DNA of 64,000 bases from Chlorops oryzae (GCA_020466095.1 CM035808.1:45171793-45235792); one strand, 5' to 3'; positions 31,626 through 43,995 are shown, counted from the stretch's first letter. Made by a program: numbers and translations. The notes: generated from the sequence alone by a model not told the origin.

Positions 31626-31657
31626 ATGACGAAGGAATCGCGGAATCTGGAATGTAA
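31626..31657 (+). CDS. Ptp10D: Ptp10D alternative terminal exon B
   Basis: Following the acceptor TTTTTATAG at 31617-31625, this exon is in phase 1 and can join 27026 directly, skipping terminal exon A. It adds DDEGIAESGM and a TAA stop. The resulting protein is 1519 residues plus the missing first exon, which agrees with the ~1558-residue Drosophila isoform. Poly(A)-like signals follow from about 31683. Confidence 0.75.
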
Positions 31658-34290
31658 GCGAAGATATCTACATCAAACAAACAAATAAAATGAATAAATA
31701 AATACAAATCTCCCACGCATCATTGTATACTCACTTAAAGGATAATGAACGAGTACATCTAGTAGAGAAAATACTGGCAATTGCTGATATTATAATTTAG
31801 AAGAGAAAACTGTCTGAATGCAAACGAACTCGAAAGTTAATTTAAGCGCTAAACTCTCGCTAAACTATGGAACAAAATATTCAAAATAATTTAACTTAAT
31901 CAAAACCAGACTTTACTCTCGAAATTTTGTAAAAAGATTTTTATGTATACCATGCTTATATACATTCGTAATTAGAAATTTAAATGCTTTTAATGTTAAG
32001 AAATTTGTAGGAAGTTTTTTTATTGTTTATTTAAAAAATTTTTGTAATTTTTTTTAAATATTTCATTACAGACAACGTCACGTGCCAAAATACGTGAAAA
32101 CATCACAAGAAACTAAAATTTTTGTAATTTCTATGGTTTTTGTTTTTTGTACTGTACGCAATTTGTAAATTCGAATGAAGTGAAACTGAGTGTCATTATG
32201 CTTTAAAGGACAAATCGGGCTTAAATATTAAAGTGTATGCTTATTATTATTATTTTTTTTTTCATAGTATTCTTCCATATGGTAATCAAGCTGTTTGACG
32301 TAGTATTTGTATGTATAAAGTGTTTTTGATGCAATATATCATGTAATAAATAAAAATATGATTGTGAAATTGTTAAAATATTTAAAGGAATATTATGTAA
32401 AGTGGATGTATTAGTAATATAAATATTTTTATCATAATTAATATACAATCGAATAGTTAAATATCCTTCTGTAAACTTTTTTTTTTTTGGTTATTTTCAA
32501 TATCTGACATCAAAAAATAAATTGACCATCGAGTTAAAATTAGAAAAAATAAATAAATAAAATTCTACGTTGGTTTAATGAACAAGAACTGGCTTGCCAA
32601 AGCGTTTAAAGCCCTTCAACTTTACATGGATTGCTTTCGCTTCTGATGTATTTTCTCAGTCTGTATTGAAAAGCCGCCAAAGCATCATCTCAAACCATTG
32701 ATTCGTCCTTTTTCTCATCAGCGGAATTCAGTATTTATCGAAGATTATTTTCACTAACATAATCACTTCCAATTGTGCGTTTCCCTCATTTAAAAAATCA
32801 ATTCCTGTTTGCAGAAAGACCATCACTTATCATTACACAGTCCTCTAACCAAAAGCATGCTTGTTGAAGACTTCCAATGGCAGTAACCAAAGAGATTGTT
32901 GCCCTTAGCTCCTGAAATCGACGGCGAATCAGTTCCAGCTATTTTCGTCGAAGAGATTGGACATTCAACTGTCGCATAGACCATATATTGATCACGGTCA
33001 ACCCTAAACTTAAATATTCCAAATCATGTATTTGTATTTACAAATCTGAATTCAAATCGAAAATTGGTCCCTAACATATTCAAAGGAATTACTTTAAAAT
33101 AATAATAATAACCTGAGTGCAATAAACCCACATAACGTGTTACTAAAAAGTGCCAAGAAATTTCTTTGTAAAACAGAATATATATGTATGTAACATTAGA
33201 GTGGGTCAATTTGTATGGACGAAAAAAACTTGATAGGGAGTATATCAAAATCGTAATCTACGGAAAATTCCAAGCAACTTTACCGAAGAAACTATAGGTC
33301 TAAAACCAAAACTGACCTCCCGCTTTTCGATCCAAAGTTTTTCTTAAGAATTTGAATGTATTGTCCAAACGGACCAAAAATAGTATGGGGGGAGGGGTTG
33401 CAAATGCACCCCTGAGGAGTTACACGCAAAAAACCAAATTTTGATTTTTTAGCTGGCACTCCTAACTTACAAGCCGTAATTTCTAAATCACATATGAAAT
33501 CAAAAGCTCGTCAGTTTTCCTTTAAAACTGCATACTACGATTTGAAAATATTATATTTTGCTTTGTCTTTTATGACCATCAAAATCAAAAATAGTGTAAT
33601 TTTGGCTTTTAAAATCTGTTATTTTTAAATTAATACAATCGACTCTTTTTTTTACTCTTTTCGAAAACTCTACGTTTTTCTCTTTAATTTGATGCCATGG
33701 TTGCTAACAAAAAAGTTTCACAATCCATGCAAAACTAAGGTTTGAAAATATTTATTTTGTATTTTTGACTCCCAGGAAACTTAATTTAATAAAATTTATT
33801 GAGCATACTTTTAGGCAGCTTGAGAAAAAGAAAAATCTAAGAAATTTAAAAATTTCTGGAATAGTTTTTAGTTTTACATATCCGCCTAAAAGAATGCTCA
33901 CCAATTTAGTAGAATTCTTTCCGCGCCTCTATCTCCTTACGAGTGCAAGATGGACCCCGCCTTCCCATACAATTTTTTGTCCGTCTGGACCCCCCTATCA
34001 CCTCCTTCAGTTTGACGCGCTCAGCTTGGGACACCCTGTATATTTATATATAATAACATACCAGTACATATTCTTTTGAGTACCGATTAAAGATATTTTA
34101 AATCAAATTTAAACATTTTTTATCCCTAATTGAACTCTAACAATAATTAAAAATAATTTCTATATTTTCGAAACTCAAACGAAGCCACCAGCTAAAGTCT
34201 CATAGTCTCTATTTATTCAGCGTATAATCGCAACTAATAAAAACTAATTTTGCAAAAAAAATGTTTAATACTTAGGGCGACAGAAAAAAT
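31658..34290. other. Ptp10D 3' UTR followed by repeat-like DNA
   Basis: AATAAA-type signals occur at about 31683-31702 and 32345. Beyond about 33200 the sequence looks like an interspersed repeat (a GGGGGGAGGGG patch, GGGACACCCTGTATA near 34027), but no ends were found. No gene is seen. Confidence 0.5.
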
Positions 34291-34295
34291 TTTAA

Positions 34296-34510
34296 TTCAG
34301 CACTCAAAAGTATGCATTCAAATATTCCGAATATACACGATAGTGACAAATCTATTCATTCTAGTAGGTATACCATTAAATATAATTTTGAGGAAGGGTT
34401 TCGCAAGATGTGCGGATATATTTAATGCTTTAATTAAGCTCCGTTTAAAAAGGCCTAAAATAATATTAATTAGATTTTAAATATTCTAATGCATACTTTT
34501 AGGTGCTGAA
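34296..34510. mobile_element. MITE, TTCAGCACC family, copy 2
   Basis: The termini TTCAGCACTCAAAAGTATGC and its near-complement GCATACTTTTAGGTGCTGAA lie 215 bp apart. Same family as 22240-22448. Confidence 0.6.
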
Positions 34511-35284
34511 TTTAAGTACATATATCCTGTTAACCTAGTAATATGAAACCAAAAAAAAATTAATTTTTGAATGCCATTGTAAACTATGTGTGTGCTTACA
34601 TTTAATTCTCTAACAATCTATTCAGGAAAAAGTTAATTTTTGTATCGCTAATAAAGCTCCATACAATAAATATATGTATATTTTTGGTGCCAAATATTGC
34701 GTAAAGAATTTCTTTTTAATGTTGCAACAAACTAAGGCTTTTAATCTTAAAACGTTCCATCTACCCCATAATATCCGCCTTTCAAAATTCCAAATAAGAA
34801 AAAGGTATTTTTTTTTAAGTAGGCGTGGCAGCGTTGCGAAGTTAAACTTTTCCAACTTTGGGGCACAACAGTAAGCTGTGTTCAAAATTTAACACTGTGG
34901 GTTCCAAATTGTGAAATTTGGGTCCACTCCTTTGTATGGGGGTGGGGGTTGGGGTGGTTTGATTTCTAAACTTTTAATTTAAATTTCATAGATAATAGAA
35001 AAGAAATGTCCATGCCAAATATCATTGCTCTAGGGAAACTCCTTCTATCATTTACCAAGAAATGTATGGAGGTCAGGCACTCTATCCGTATGCGTGATTT
35101 GTTTTTCTACCATTTTCCTCACATTTGTACTGGATATTAGTACTGAGAGCATCTGTGTATAAGCACTTACGTTTTTCTAATTAGGGGATGTCCATTAGGG
35201 TAGGGTTATATTACTGTTTCACGATCGCGTCTTAAGTCTTTGCTCTATCTCTCGCTTTTTATAACAGAACCGTCTGCGCAGGAA

Positions 35285-35890
35285 GAAAAATTTAAAAGCA
35301 TTTTCATATAAGTGGAAAATATAGAGCTTTCTGAGAGTTTTCTTCTCGTGAATTTTCTTTACGATCCAAGGAAACGTTCAGCAAAGAAAGGTTGTCGAAA
35401 ACATTGCAGGAAATGTCTCCCTAGCACAGGCATCCAATCATCAGGAGCACAACAACTAATTGAGATCAAAAAGACATTCTGTTCAATTTTGAAAATAGTA
35501 TAAATAGCGTGACAATACGTGAGCTCGATCAGTGCGCAGCCGGCCGTCAGCCCGGTAAGAGCTCCGTACTGCACGTGTTTGTTCATGTTCGCCTATGACC
35601 TCTACTTCAAAAAGATATAAATAACGGTTAGGTTAGCTCTGGGGAGGTCATTGAGGTGAATGATTGGAAAGCTATATAGGGAAGTTTATTCCTTTGTGTA
35701 GAAAAATGCAAAAGTATTTTCATACGGGTGGAAGATATAGAATTTTCCAGGAATTTTCTTTTCTTGAATTTTCTTTACGATCCAAGGAAACCTTCAGCGA
35801 AGAAAAGTTTCCGAAACCCCTGTAGGAAATGTCTCCCTGGCATAGGCATCAAGGCATTAAGGAGAACAACATTTAATTGAGATCAAAAAA
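35285..35890. repeat. Direct duplication of ~190 bp
   Basis: The segment at about 35310-35470 recurs, diverged, at about 35720-35890. Shared blocks are TTTTCTTTACGATCCAAGGA, GGAAATGTCTCCCT and AATTGAGATCAAAAA. The offset is about 410 bp. No coding function is evident. Confidence 0.7.
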
Positions 35891-36257
35891 TAATTAAAAT
35901 TCAGCATGATGATTACTTACGGTCAAACGCAGATATCTGAGAATTTTCATCAAAATTGGCCACGCCCACCACCCACTCCCCATACAACCCGAAATTAATA
36001 TTACACATAACTTTTTTCACTTTGACCAGAATTTGTTCAAACTTAGCAAGAGTTTTAAAATCAACAAGAAGAGATCTTGAAAGTTTCATTAAAATCGGAC
36101 GCGCCCATCACCCACCCTCCATACAACTTGAAATGTTCTTGAAAGTAAAAAGGCAATATTATGTGATGAAAAATATTTTAGATTATAAAATTTGGTGCGA
36201 AGCTTTAAAATAAGAAAACTAAAAAAATTATATAGTTTCGTAGAAAATATTTACGTT

Positions 36258-36316
36258 CACCGCCCACCACCCACCGACCACCACCCACCGACCACCACCC
36301 ACCGACCACCACCCAC
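36258..36316. repeat. 14-bp minisatellite CCACCACCCACCGA
   Basis: About four units, with CCACCACCCACCGA repeated almost perfectly. Confidence 0.9.
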
Positions 36317-36950
36317 TTCCAATGCAATCAATATTGCAATTTTTAAAAGGGTTGATAAGGTATGTGGAGGAGCGTTGAGGAAAAAAAACGGTCGCAGCTT
36401 AGGTCGAACTCTAAACTCTTTTTCAGCACACAAAAAATGTGAGCTGGGATAATAATTTTTTTATTAATTTAATGCATTCGTTAAAATTAACCTTTTGGTG
36501 GGTTTTGGGGGGAGCTGGGACAAAAAGTGAGGGTGGTGGAGAAAATCTGACTACAGATTCGTGATCAGCACCCCAAAAAGCATAGGGTCACCCTTCTGTA
36601 ACAGGCCTTTTTTTATGTGCCGGTGCATTAAAGAGTCTTGTAATAGACCACGCGCATTTTCATTTGAGTAATTTGTAAAAAAGCCCTTTTGAACAATGGA
36701 TATAAAAAAAAATTGGTGCAAGTTCGTGCAGCCAATTTTTTTTTTTGATTCTGATAAAACACACTTCCATCTAACTAAAGTAATAAGAAATTTTACTCTA
36801 TCAAAGTTTTATAATAAATCACTGCAAAAGGTAATATAACGGCTTTTTCTTTCGTGCTACCTAAGGTACTAAATCTTAAAATAATCTCACTCTATGGGAC
36901 TTATTATTTTGTACACATATCTAAGTTTTAGGCAAAAAAAAAATTATGAG

Positions 36951-37191
36951 CAGGGCTCGGATTTTGTTGCTTTTATAAATTGAAAGCATACTTTATGGAG
37001 TAAAAATTTTGTTCAACTCACATTAAGTTAAGATTCATATCGATTTTTAACTTTAATATGAATTTTTTTGAAGTTAGAAAAGTGGCTTGAAGTTCAAATT
37101 CGCTAAAATTATTCGCAAAGGGTTGGTATGAAAAATTTTTGCCCCATAAAGTATGCTTTAAATTTATAAAAGCAACAAAATCCGAGCCCTG
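36951..37191. mobile_element. hAT-type MITE, 241 bp, intact
   Basis: The termini CAGGGCTCGGATTTTGTTGC and its complement extend into ~48 bp of near-perfect inverted repeat. A perfect 8-bp target duplication, ATTATGAG, flanks it at 36943-36950 and 37192-37199. CAGGG ends with 8-bp duplications are typical of hAT elements. It has no coding capacity and high end identity, so it is a fairly recent insertion. Confidence 0.9.
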
Positions 37192-38169
37192 ATTATGAGG
37201 ATCGAAGCAATATTTAAAAAGTTTTATAAAATCAAGTAAGCTATTCACTATAAAACTGCATCATTATTTTAACAAATTTAACACTTTGATTTTTTGGGGT
37301 TTTGTCGCCTACGTTACACTGTGCGCTGCCACGTCCACTCAAAGTTGGCAAAGACTTTATAGAGGTGTAAAGTCCACACAAACATTTTTGCGGTTCTAAT
37401 ATTTTGGTTTTCTCTTAGTGGAGGAATTCCCTTTCCAATGATACCTTTGTGACATTTCGTGACAATAAAAATTTGAAATTTTGTCAAAGCACTGTGCGGC
37501 ATGTTTATTGCAAATTAATGTAGAGACTCAAAAGATAGCATACTTACCGGCAAAGTTTCATTAAAAAGGCTCTTGTTATCTAGAAAACCATTTGCTCAAG
37601 AATTTAAAATTTATTCATTGCAAAGTGTGCTGGAGGCTCAAATGGAAGCACACTTACCAACAGGTTGCTCGAAAAAAAATTCTAGCCTTCGAGAAAAAAA
37701 GATGCCCGAGAAATGTGGATTTCAGTTCAAAAATTCGTCTGATTCACCAGGCGAACAGGAAAAGCATAAGGTGGATGCCAGATTTTAGATAGCGATTATA
37801 TCGGGAACTACTGGGAATTTTAGAAATTTGGTTTTTTCGATATTTTTTAAAGATTTTTTTGAAATATTATTTTGGCGGGAAATAAAAGCCGTTACATAAA
37901 AAAATTTTTGTATTTTTAATGTTGACCTGCTTCGTAATGACACTTACTACATGGATTTCGACAATTTTTCTTTTTTTATGGTTCCTTAGGTCCTAAAAAA
38001 AAATTAATAATAAAGATAATTCCTGGAAATCCCCAGTTGCAAATATTATGCTCTCCGGATTGATCATTTGAACATTCCTAAGCGAGGGGATATCATAGAC
38101 TTTTCCCTTCACTCTTACACATCTACCTTGTTCGAGCATGGCCGCTTTGGGTAGGCCTACCCTATGCCT

Positions 38170-38335
38170 CTCATGAGCAGGCAGAAAGTGAGGTGTTCAA
38201 AGAAGTTTTGGTTTTGCGTTTTGGTTTTGCTTTTGCTTTTAACTTTTATTTCAATCCTGAAAATATGCTACTTTTTGATAAAAAAAAAAAAACATACGCT
38301 ATTCTTTGAACACATCACCTTTTCTCTGCTCAATG
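38170..38335. repeat. Short inverted repeat
   Basis: TGAGCAGGCAGAAAG(T)GAGGTGTTCAAAGAA near 38175-38204 is matched in inverse orientation near 38300-38333. Repeated TTGGTACA motifs follow at 38363-38432. It may be a foldback fragment. Confidence 0.5.
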
Positions 38336-38828
38336 ACTGCCACGAGCATGGTTGCCACTTATGGTACAATTGTACCAAAATTGGTACATTTTTTATCGTT
38401 TGGTACATTGGTACACAATTTCTCAAATTGGTACATTTTTCAGATGGTTGCAAATCGATGATTCTAGGTATGTTCCCGTGCTACAAGAAACTGCCCAATT
38501 TTCATACAATTTTTAAAACATTGGCCAGTTTTCGGCAGTTTCGTGCAGTACGGGAACAGGCCTAGTATTTAAAGAAAGTGATTTTGCGCCAACCCTGTTC
38601 TCAAAACTGGTATAGCTGCAACAGTGATTGAGTTCATGGTGCGAGGCGTAGTGATGAAAAAAATCTCTATCCGATTCATCAGTATCACGATTAATCGAAG
38701 GCAGCATTTATTAATTGATGCCTTCTACAGAACTCAATTGTATACCTCGATTCTCGTTTTCTAGGCGAGAATAAAAATAATCGGCCTGATTATGTATTCC
38801 GACGGATCGAATCCGTTCGGATTTTCAC

Positions 38829-38868
38829 ATTTTTATGAATGAAAAAGCTCTTTTTCATTCATAAAAAT
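38829..38868. repeat. Perfect 19-bp palindrome with 2-base spacer
   Basis: ATTTTTATGAATGAAAAAG at 38829-38847 is followed after CT by its exact complement at 38850-38868. Just upstream is ATGTATTCCGACGGATCGAA (38793 onward), also present near 31356 after the Ptp10D gene. Confidence 0.9.
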
Positions 38869-39289
38869 TTGAAACATTTTTTGCATTTTGCACAAGTTAA
38901 ATACCGTTTCGATTTCAGTCGGGAAGATTTTAAAGCTTTAATTATCATTACACCTGCCAAAGTTCTGTCAGAAGATGATGTTTCAATTTCGGCGTTACTT
39001 GAGAATTTCAGTTATTTAATTGAATTTGACCCTGATGTAATCGCAACTCAGTGGTCTCTTTTAAGGCTTTCCAATGTTGATTTAAAAAATTGCACCAGCT
39101 TGGAAACGTTTTGGGAAAAAGTAAGATTATTTAAAAATGGATTCGGTGAAATTGCTTTTAACGAACTAGTTAAATTTGTTAATGACTTGATGTGCTTACC
39201 CCACAGTTCTGCAGCTGCAGAAAGAAAGTTTTTCGATCTTTCTTTAATAAAAACGAAACTAAGAAATAAGTTAGAATACGCCTCACTTA

Positions 39290-39820
39290 GAGGCTGTTTC
39301 CACTATAGCCGCATCTTGCTTTCGCATCTTCAAGATGCGATTTTTTGAGATTGGTGTTTCCACTTGGCATTTCGCATCTTGCATTTTTAAAATCAGCTGA
39401 TTTTTGTTTACAATTGATATTTTGACTAGTGATGCCACGAATATTCGGCCACTATTCGGACGAATATTTTAACTATTATATAGAAATAAGTTATTTAAAA
39501 AATCAGTAGTAGCTACAAATTAAATTTTTTCTCATAATAATGTACATATATGTATATCTCATAATAATGTTACATTTTTTCTTGGTTTCCGGCCATTTGT
39601 GCTGAAAATTCCTGAAATGCTGGTCATTAACATAGTTTCACTAGACATGTGCAGTTAAAATCGATAGATAATCGGAAAAAATTCCATTTTCTTCGCATCT
39701 TTTAAAGATGCGCAGAAGATGCGGTTCAGGATGCCAACCAATGCATGTAAATTCACACCGCATCTTTCCGCATCTTGCCAAAATTGAAAGATGCTAGATG
39801 CGGTTTATGTTAAAAGCCTC
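39290..39820. mobile_element. Harbinger-type MITE inserted in a hAT transposase
   Basis: The ends are GAGGCTGTTTCCACTATAGC and, inverted, GAGGCTTTTAACATAAACCG, flanked by TTA (39287-39289 and 39821-39823). The interior has many GCATCTT / AAGATGC motifs in both orientations, which would fold strongly. A TWA duplication points to PIF/Harbinger mobilisation. The reading frame of the host transposase is continuous across the empty site, which fixes the borders to the base. Confidence 0.85.
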
Positions 39821-40254
39821 TTAATAATATTATGCTGTCAAAAGAGCTGTGTAAAAAAATTAATAAATTTTAACTCACTTTTCGTATGGTCACGACTAAA
39901 GACTTGTTTTTTTATATAGTATCATTTAAAAAATATTTTGCACAAACGTAAGAAGTACTCGTGCAAAGCAATTTTCCTTTATTTTCTGAAATTTTCAGTG
40001 GCTAATTACTAGTTTTTCGTTATTGAATCCATTTTGACAAAATTTTGTATCAATTATAATTATGAGTAAGCTAAAAGTTCTAAGTTTTTTGCGTTACTAT
40101 TTATTTCGGTTTTGCGTCACACTTTATCTAACGAAGATTTGGATACTTGGACGAAAAATCTTAACGTAAAGTTACCAATATTGTCCTGTGCAAATCAAAT
40201 GCTTATTCTATTGACAGTGCTTGGGATGTTCAAGTGATGCATCGCTTAGTCAAG

Positions 40255-40830
40255 ACGGTCCCCTTATTTGCAACTGGGTCTCTTTATTTTCTCTCCATTT
40301 GGCACACCGTTATTGATTTGTGAACCATACAATACTACAAGTGACACTTGGCTATGGCGGGAAAAAATCACCGAGACGGGTGAGGGGAGGTGGAAAAATT
40401 GTATGGAACATGGACTTTCACCACACAGTTTGGACATTCAACAAAAGCAATACAGCCGCAAAAATGTTTAAACACCAAAATGGTCAAGTACAATGCCAGT
40501 ACAGTAGTTTCGCTATATAAGAAACTCGTATATAAGAAAACCCCGCTTTAAAGAAAGGAATCTCAGGACGCCAAGTCCATTTATATTAAGCTCTGCGCAA
40601 AAATGTTTGTATATATGCACGCTTATATAAAAATACCCGTTTAAGAAACTGTTTTCCAAAGCAAAAACACTTTTTGTATTAAAAAACTTTTATATAAGAA
40701 TTTTTTTTATCAAAAATTTAGCCCTATTTTCAAATATCGGTAGATATATGTACACATAATTTCCAACTTTTTTTTATAAGAAAGAATTTTCTTATAAAGG
40801 GTTCTTATATAAGGACTGAAAATAGCGTTC
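40255..40830 (+). repeat. ~570-bp repeat, copy 1
   Basis: The segment starting CCCCTTATTTGCAACTGGGT recurs at about 42355-42860, about 2.1 kb away in direct orientation, with about 90% identity by eye over the first 270 bp. The right half is full of TTATATAAGAA and AAATTATTTTCTTATA motifs in both orientations. The ORFs it holds are the same in both copies but have no recognised domain. Confidence 0.8.
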
Positions 40831-41477
40831 CTCATTGGGAAACTGCAAATGGCTATCCGCCACTCTACTCCGAAGTGGGAAAAGCGTAGAGTCAGAACAT
40901 CAAAACTCGACTTGACAGTTGAGTGAGCATAAGGTGGTACATAGGGACGTTGGTTCGGATCAAGTGCTTATGTCACACTTTTTCAATAGTAATTTAATTT
41001 TACTTAGAAAAAACTGCGTTGACCCCAAAAATTAAAACCAAGCCTAAAACAAATTTTTTGTATTTTTAAATTGCCATTATGCTTAAAAAAAATTTTAAAC
41101 ACATATGTTGCTTTTGATTTTATGGAGTGTTTTCCTTCTCTTGTGAAGTAACAAAAAAATGAGTTACATGGTCGCCGTGAGGGGGTTACAAGTGGGTGCA
41201 CTTGCGTCAATGTCAAATGTCAAAGAGCGAACACGCTTGCTCATTAATATATACAAGAAAGAAATCGACACATGTACAAACGAATTCAGTGCTTTCGTAG
41301 AAGGAGAAACACAAATTGAGATATCGTTCTCTTGTATTCCTCTTTATATTGTATGTTTAGTAGTGCTGTCAAAATGCTAATATAGTAGTTTTTTACTCCT
41401 CTTTTGGTCGCCGTACTACCATACTACTCCTTTCACTCACGTACTTCTATTGCACCACTTATTGTAGGTGCGGTTTC

Positions 41478-41645
41478 AGGAATTATTTTAGAAATAACTA
41501 TTTATAAAAAGCATATAAACATATTGCATGTTATTTTATGACTCCAACGAAAAACTACATATACAGTGCAAGCTTGTAAATGAGAGGGAAAACACGTAAT
41601 ATGTTTAAAAGCTTCTTATAAATATTTATTTCTAAAATAATTAGT
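41478..41645. repeat. Inverted repeat, ~45-bp arms
   Basis: AATTATTTTAGAAATAA(C/A)TATTTATAA near 41481-41507 is matched in inverse orientation near 41615-41642. It is a probable MITE or foldback fragment lying in a TAC-rich flank. Confidence 0.5.
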
Positions 41646-41950
41646 ATGCTCTTCATTTTAAAGCTAAATATGGAAAAATAACATATTCTTAAGCTCGATG
41701 AGATATATATTTGGCTTTTAAAATTTAACAAGAGGCCGAAAAAATGCGGAATTGTCTTTAAGTTTTTAATTTTTTTTACGTGAAGTGCGTTAATTTTTGT
41801 TATTAAATGTATAATATGAAATAATATTTTTTGTATATTTTATTTTACTTGATTTTGTAACGAAATGATGGGAATGTTGATTTCGTGGGAGCTTTGTATA
41901 CTACTCCAACGCAGCAATACACCACCCTTCCCCTTCGAACTACTACCAAC

Positions 41951-42308
41951 TAGAGGTGGAAAACAATCAATGTTAACATAATGGTAAAATTAATAAATAA
42001 ATGGTAAAAATAAATTCCATTAAATTAAATTCTAACAAGCTTAGTAGTTGATGAAAAACAATAGATTGTCGTAGAACACCATCAATAGGGTAAAACATTT
42101 AAAAACATCGTCGATGTATCCCACAATCGTGCACTATTGATGGTTTCTGATAACTAACAATTTTTTTCCATCAACTAAGGTTGTTAGAATTAAATCAAAC
42201 TTAATCTATTTTGCATTTTTAACTTTCTTTTCATTATTATTTATTTTAACTTAAAAACATCGATACTATCGATGTATCGATGTTAACATCGATTTTTTCC
42301 CACCTCTA
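41951..42308. mobile_element. hAT-type MITE, 358 bp
   Basis: The ends are TAGAGGTGGAAAACAATC at 41951 and, inverted, TAGAGGTGGGAAAAAATC at 42308. Flanks CTACCAAC (41943-41950) and CTACCCAC (42309-42316) match at 7 of 8, a likely 8-bp target duplication. The interior is rich in ATCGATGTATCGATG palindromes. Confidence 0.75.
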
Positions 42309-42351
42309 CTACCCACTCGGGAAAAATCTGTTCTGCCGTGCCTGTAGAGGA

Positions 42352-42885
42352 CTTCCCCTTATTTGCAACTGGGTCTCTTTATTTTCTCTCCATTTGACAC
42401 ACCGTTATTATTTGCTGTACACCATACAATACTACAAGTGACACTTGGCTATGGCGGGAAAAAATCACCGACACGGGTGAGGGGGGGTGGAAAAATTGTA
42501 TGGAACATGGACTTTCACCACACAGTTTGGACATTCAACAAAAGCAATACAGCCGCAAAAATGTTTAGACTTTCACCAAAACGCGTGTACGTACAATGCC
42601 AGTACAGTAGTTTCGCTATATAAGAAACTCGTATATAAGAAATACCCGCCTTTAAGAAACTGTTTACCGAAACCAAAAACAATTTTTGTATGTAAAAAAT
42701 TTTTATATAAGAAATTTTTTTTATCAAAAATTTAGCACCCCTATTTTCAAATATCGGTAGTTTATATACACATAATTTTCTTATAAACGGTTTTTTTTTT
42801 ATAAGAAATAATTTTCTTATAAACGGGTTCTTATATAAGAAAAAACCGGTAAAATCGACTTTCTTATACATAGACCGAAACTACC
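42352..42885 (+). repeat. ~570-bp repeat, copy 2
   Basis: Direct copy of 40255-40830, beginning CCCCTTATTTGCAACTGGGT just inside 42355. The hAT MITE at 41951-42308 lies just to its left, so the copies arose by transposition or segmental duplication before or around that insertion. Confidence 0.8.
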
Positions 42886-43706
42886 CACCCGGCATCAAAT
42901 CCGCTCATTGGCAGACGTCCGCACAGGCGACGAAAAAACTCATCTTGAGTTCCGCAAAAACCCGCTCAGGCGCATCTAAAAACGGATACACATCAGAGAG
43001 CGAAAATCTGATTACTCACTCTCATTTCTTGTGTACATTGTGTGCATATAGTACTATAGATGGCACTTGACAAAAAACGTGTGTTGAATTGAAGTAGGCC
43101 CCCTGTGCATGTATTCTTATGGAAAAATCAAAAACGTAGCACGCTCCCTGAAAAATCCGGTTCCGGTCTAACAAATATTTTATATTCTTGTAACATGAAC
43201 TAAAATTTCTGTTAAAATTCAGCTATATATAAGTGTTAATCAATGGTTTTTCATAAGAACTCATTTTATTTTTCAGCAAAATATGTTATTTTTATAAAAT
43301 CAAAAAATTAGATAAAATTTTTTTCATATTATTGAGGAACGATTATGCAGAGTACTCATGTGTCGAATATGACCGATTCTCAAAAAGTTTGAATTCCACC
43401 ACTTCTGTGGTTGATATGAAATATTCAGTGATATCATAACTAAAATTGCTCGATACATAACTAGTGGCTCAAGTACTTATTACATATCATGATAAATAGA
43501 ATGCATAAACTATATATTTTTGGATCTCTTCTGAATGAAAAGGGTACAGAATTGCATAAACTATCATAAAAAAACTTAAAAAGTTTCACATTAATAAGAA
43601 AACCTAAAAAAATGTACACGCAAGTATGTTTAGTTACAAAATTGAGTGAATACTTCAAAAATTATAGCATCACTAGTTCACCACTGAATTCGGTTGATGT
43701 TGTAAG

Positions 43707-43886
43707 CATATAGAACTATAGCTGCAACTTCGGCCAAAAGCTATTACGTGGTACACCACACTTTCTATTACGTGATTCACCACAACACTCGGCTTATGGC
43801 GTGGTTCACCACAGTTGAACTTTTTCACCAAATCATGCCATAACGCGCCAAAATTTGGCCGAAGTTGCAGCTATAGTTCTATATGG
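43707..43886. mobile_element. MITE, 180 bp, perfect 32-bp ends and 8-bp target duplication
   Basis: Left end CATATAGAACTATAGCTGCA (43707 onward) is matched exactly by the inverse at 43855-43886, 32 of 32 bases. It is flanked by GTTGTAAG at 43699-43706 and 43887-43894. The core holds three variants of a TTCACCACA motif. CAT-starting ends with 8-bp duplications occur in P-type elements, but hAT is also possible. Confidence 0.9.
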
Positions 43887-43932
43887 TTGTAAGTGTCCCC
43901 TATATTACTATATGATTGTGTGTATACTAAAT

Positions 43933-43938
<6 letters not shown>

Positions 43939-43977
<39 letters not shown>
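43939..43977. repeat. (CT)n microsatellite
   Basis: Uninterrupted CT dinucleotides for about 38 bp. Confidence 0.95.
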
Positions 43978-43979
<2 letters not shown>

Positions 43980-43995
43980 GCACGCCGGTGGTGGT

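Larger units (their letters stand above)
38780..39871 (+). pseudogene. hAT transposase relic (C-terminal part), split by a MITE
   Basis: The frame 38839-39289 carries the hAT dimerisation region: a TFWEKV segment, then LPHSSAAAERKF and KTKLRNKLEYASL. The frame is broken by the MITE at 39290-39820. If the MITE and one copy of its TTA duplication are set aside, the frame resumes at 39824 and ends at a natural TAA (39871-39873). The N-terminal half, with zinc finger and catalytic core, is absent. This is a dead transposon; its family within hAT is not resolved. Confidence 0.75.

Noticed and set aside
34622..34885. Minus-strand 87-residue ORF
   Set aside because: It overlaps repeat-like sequence on both strands with no recognisable domain.
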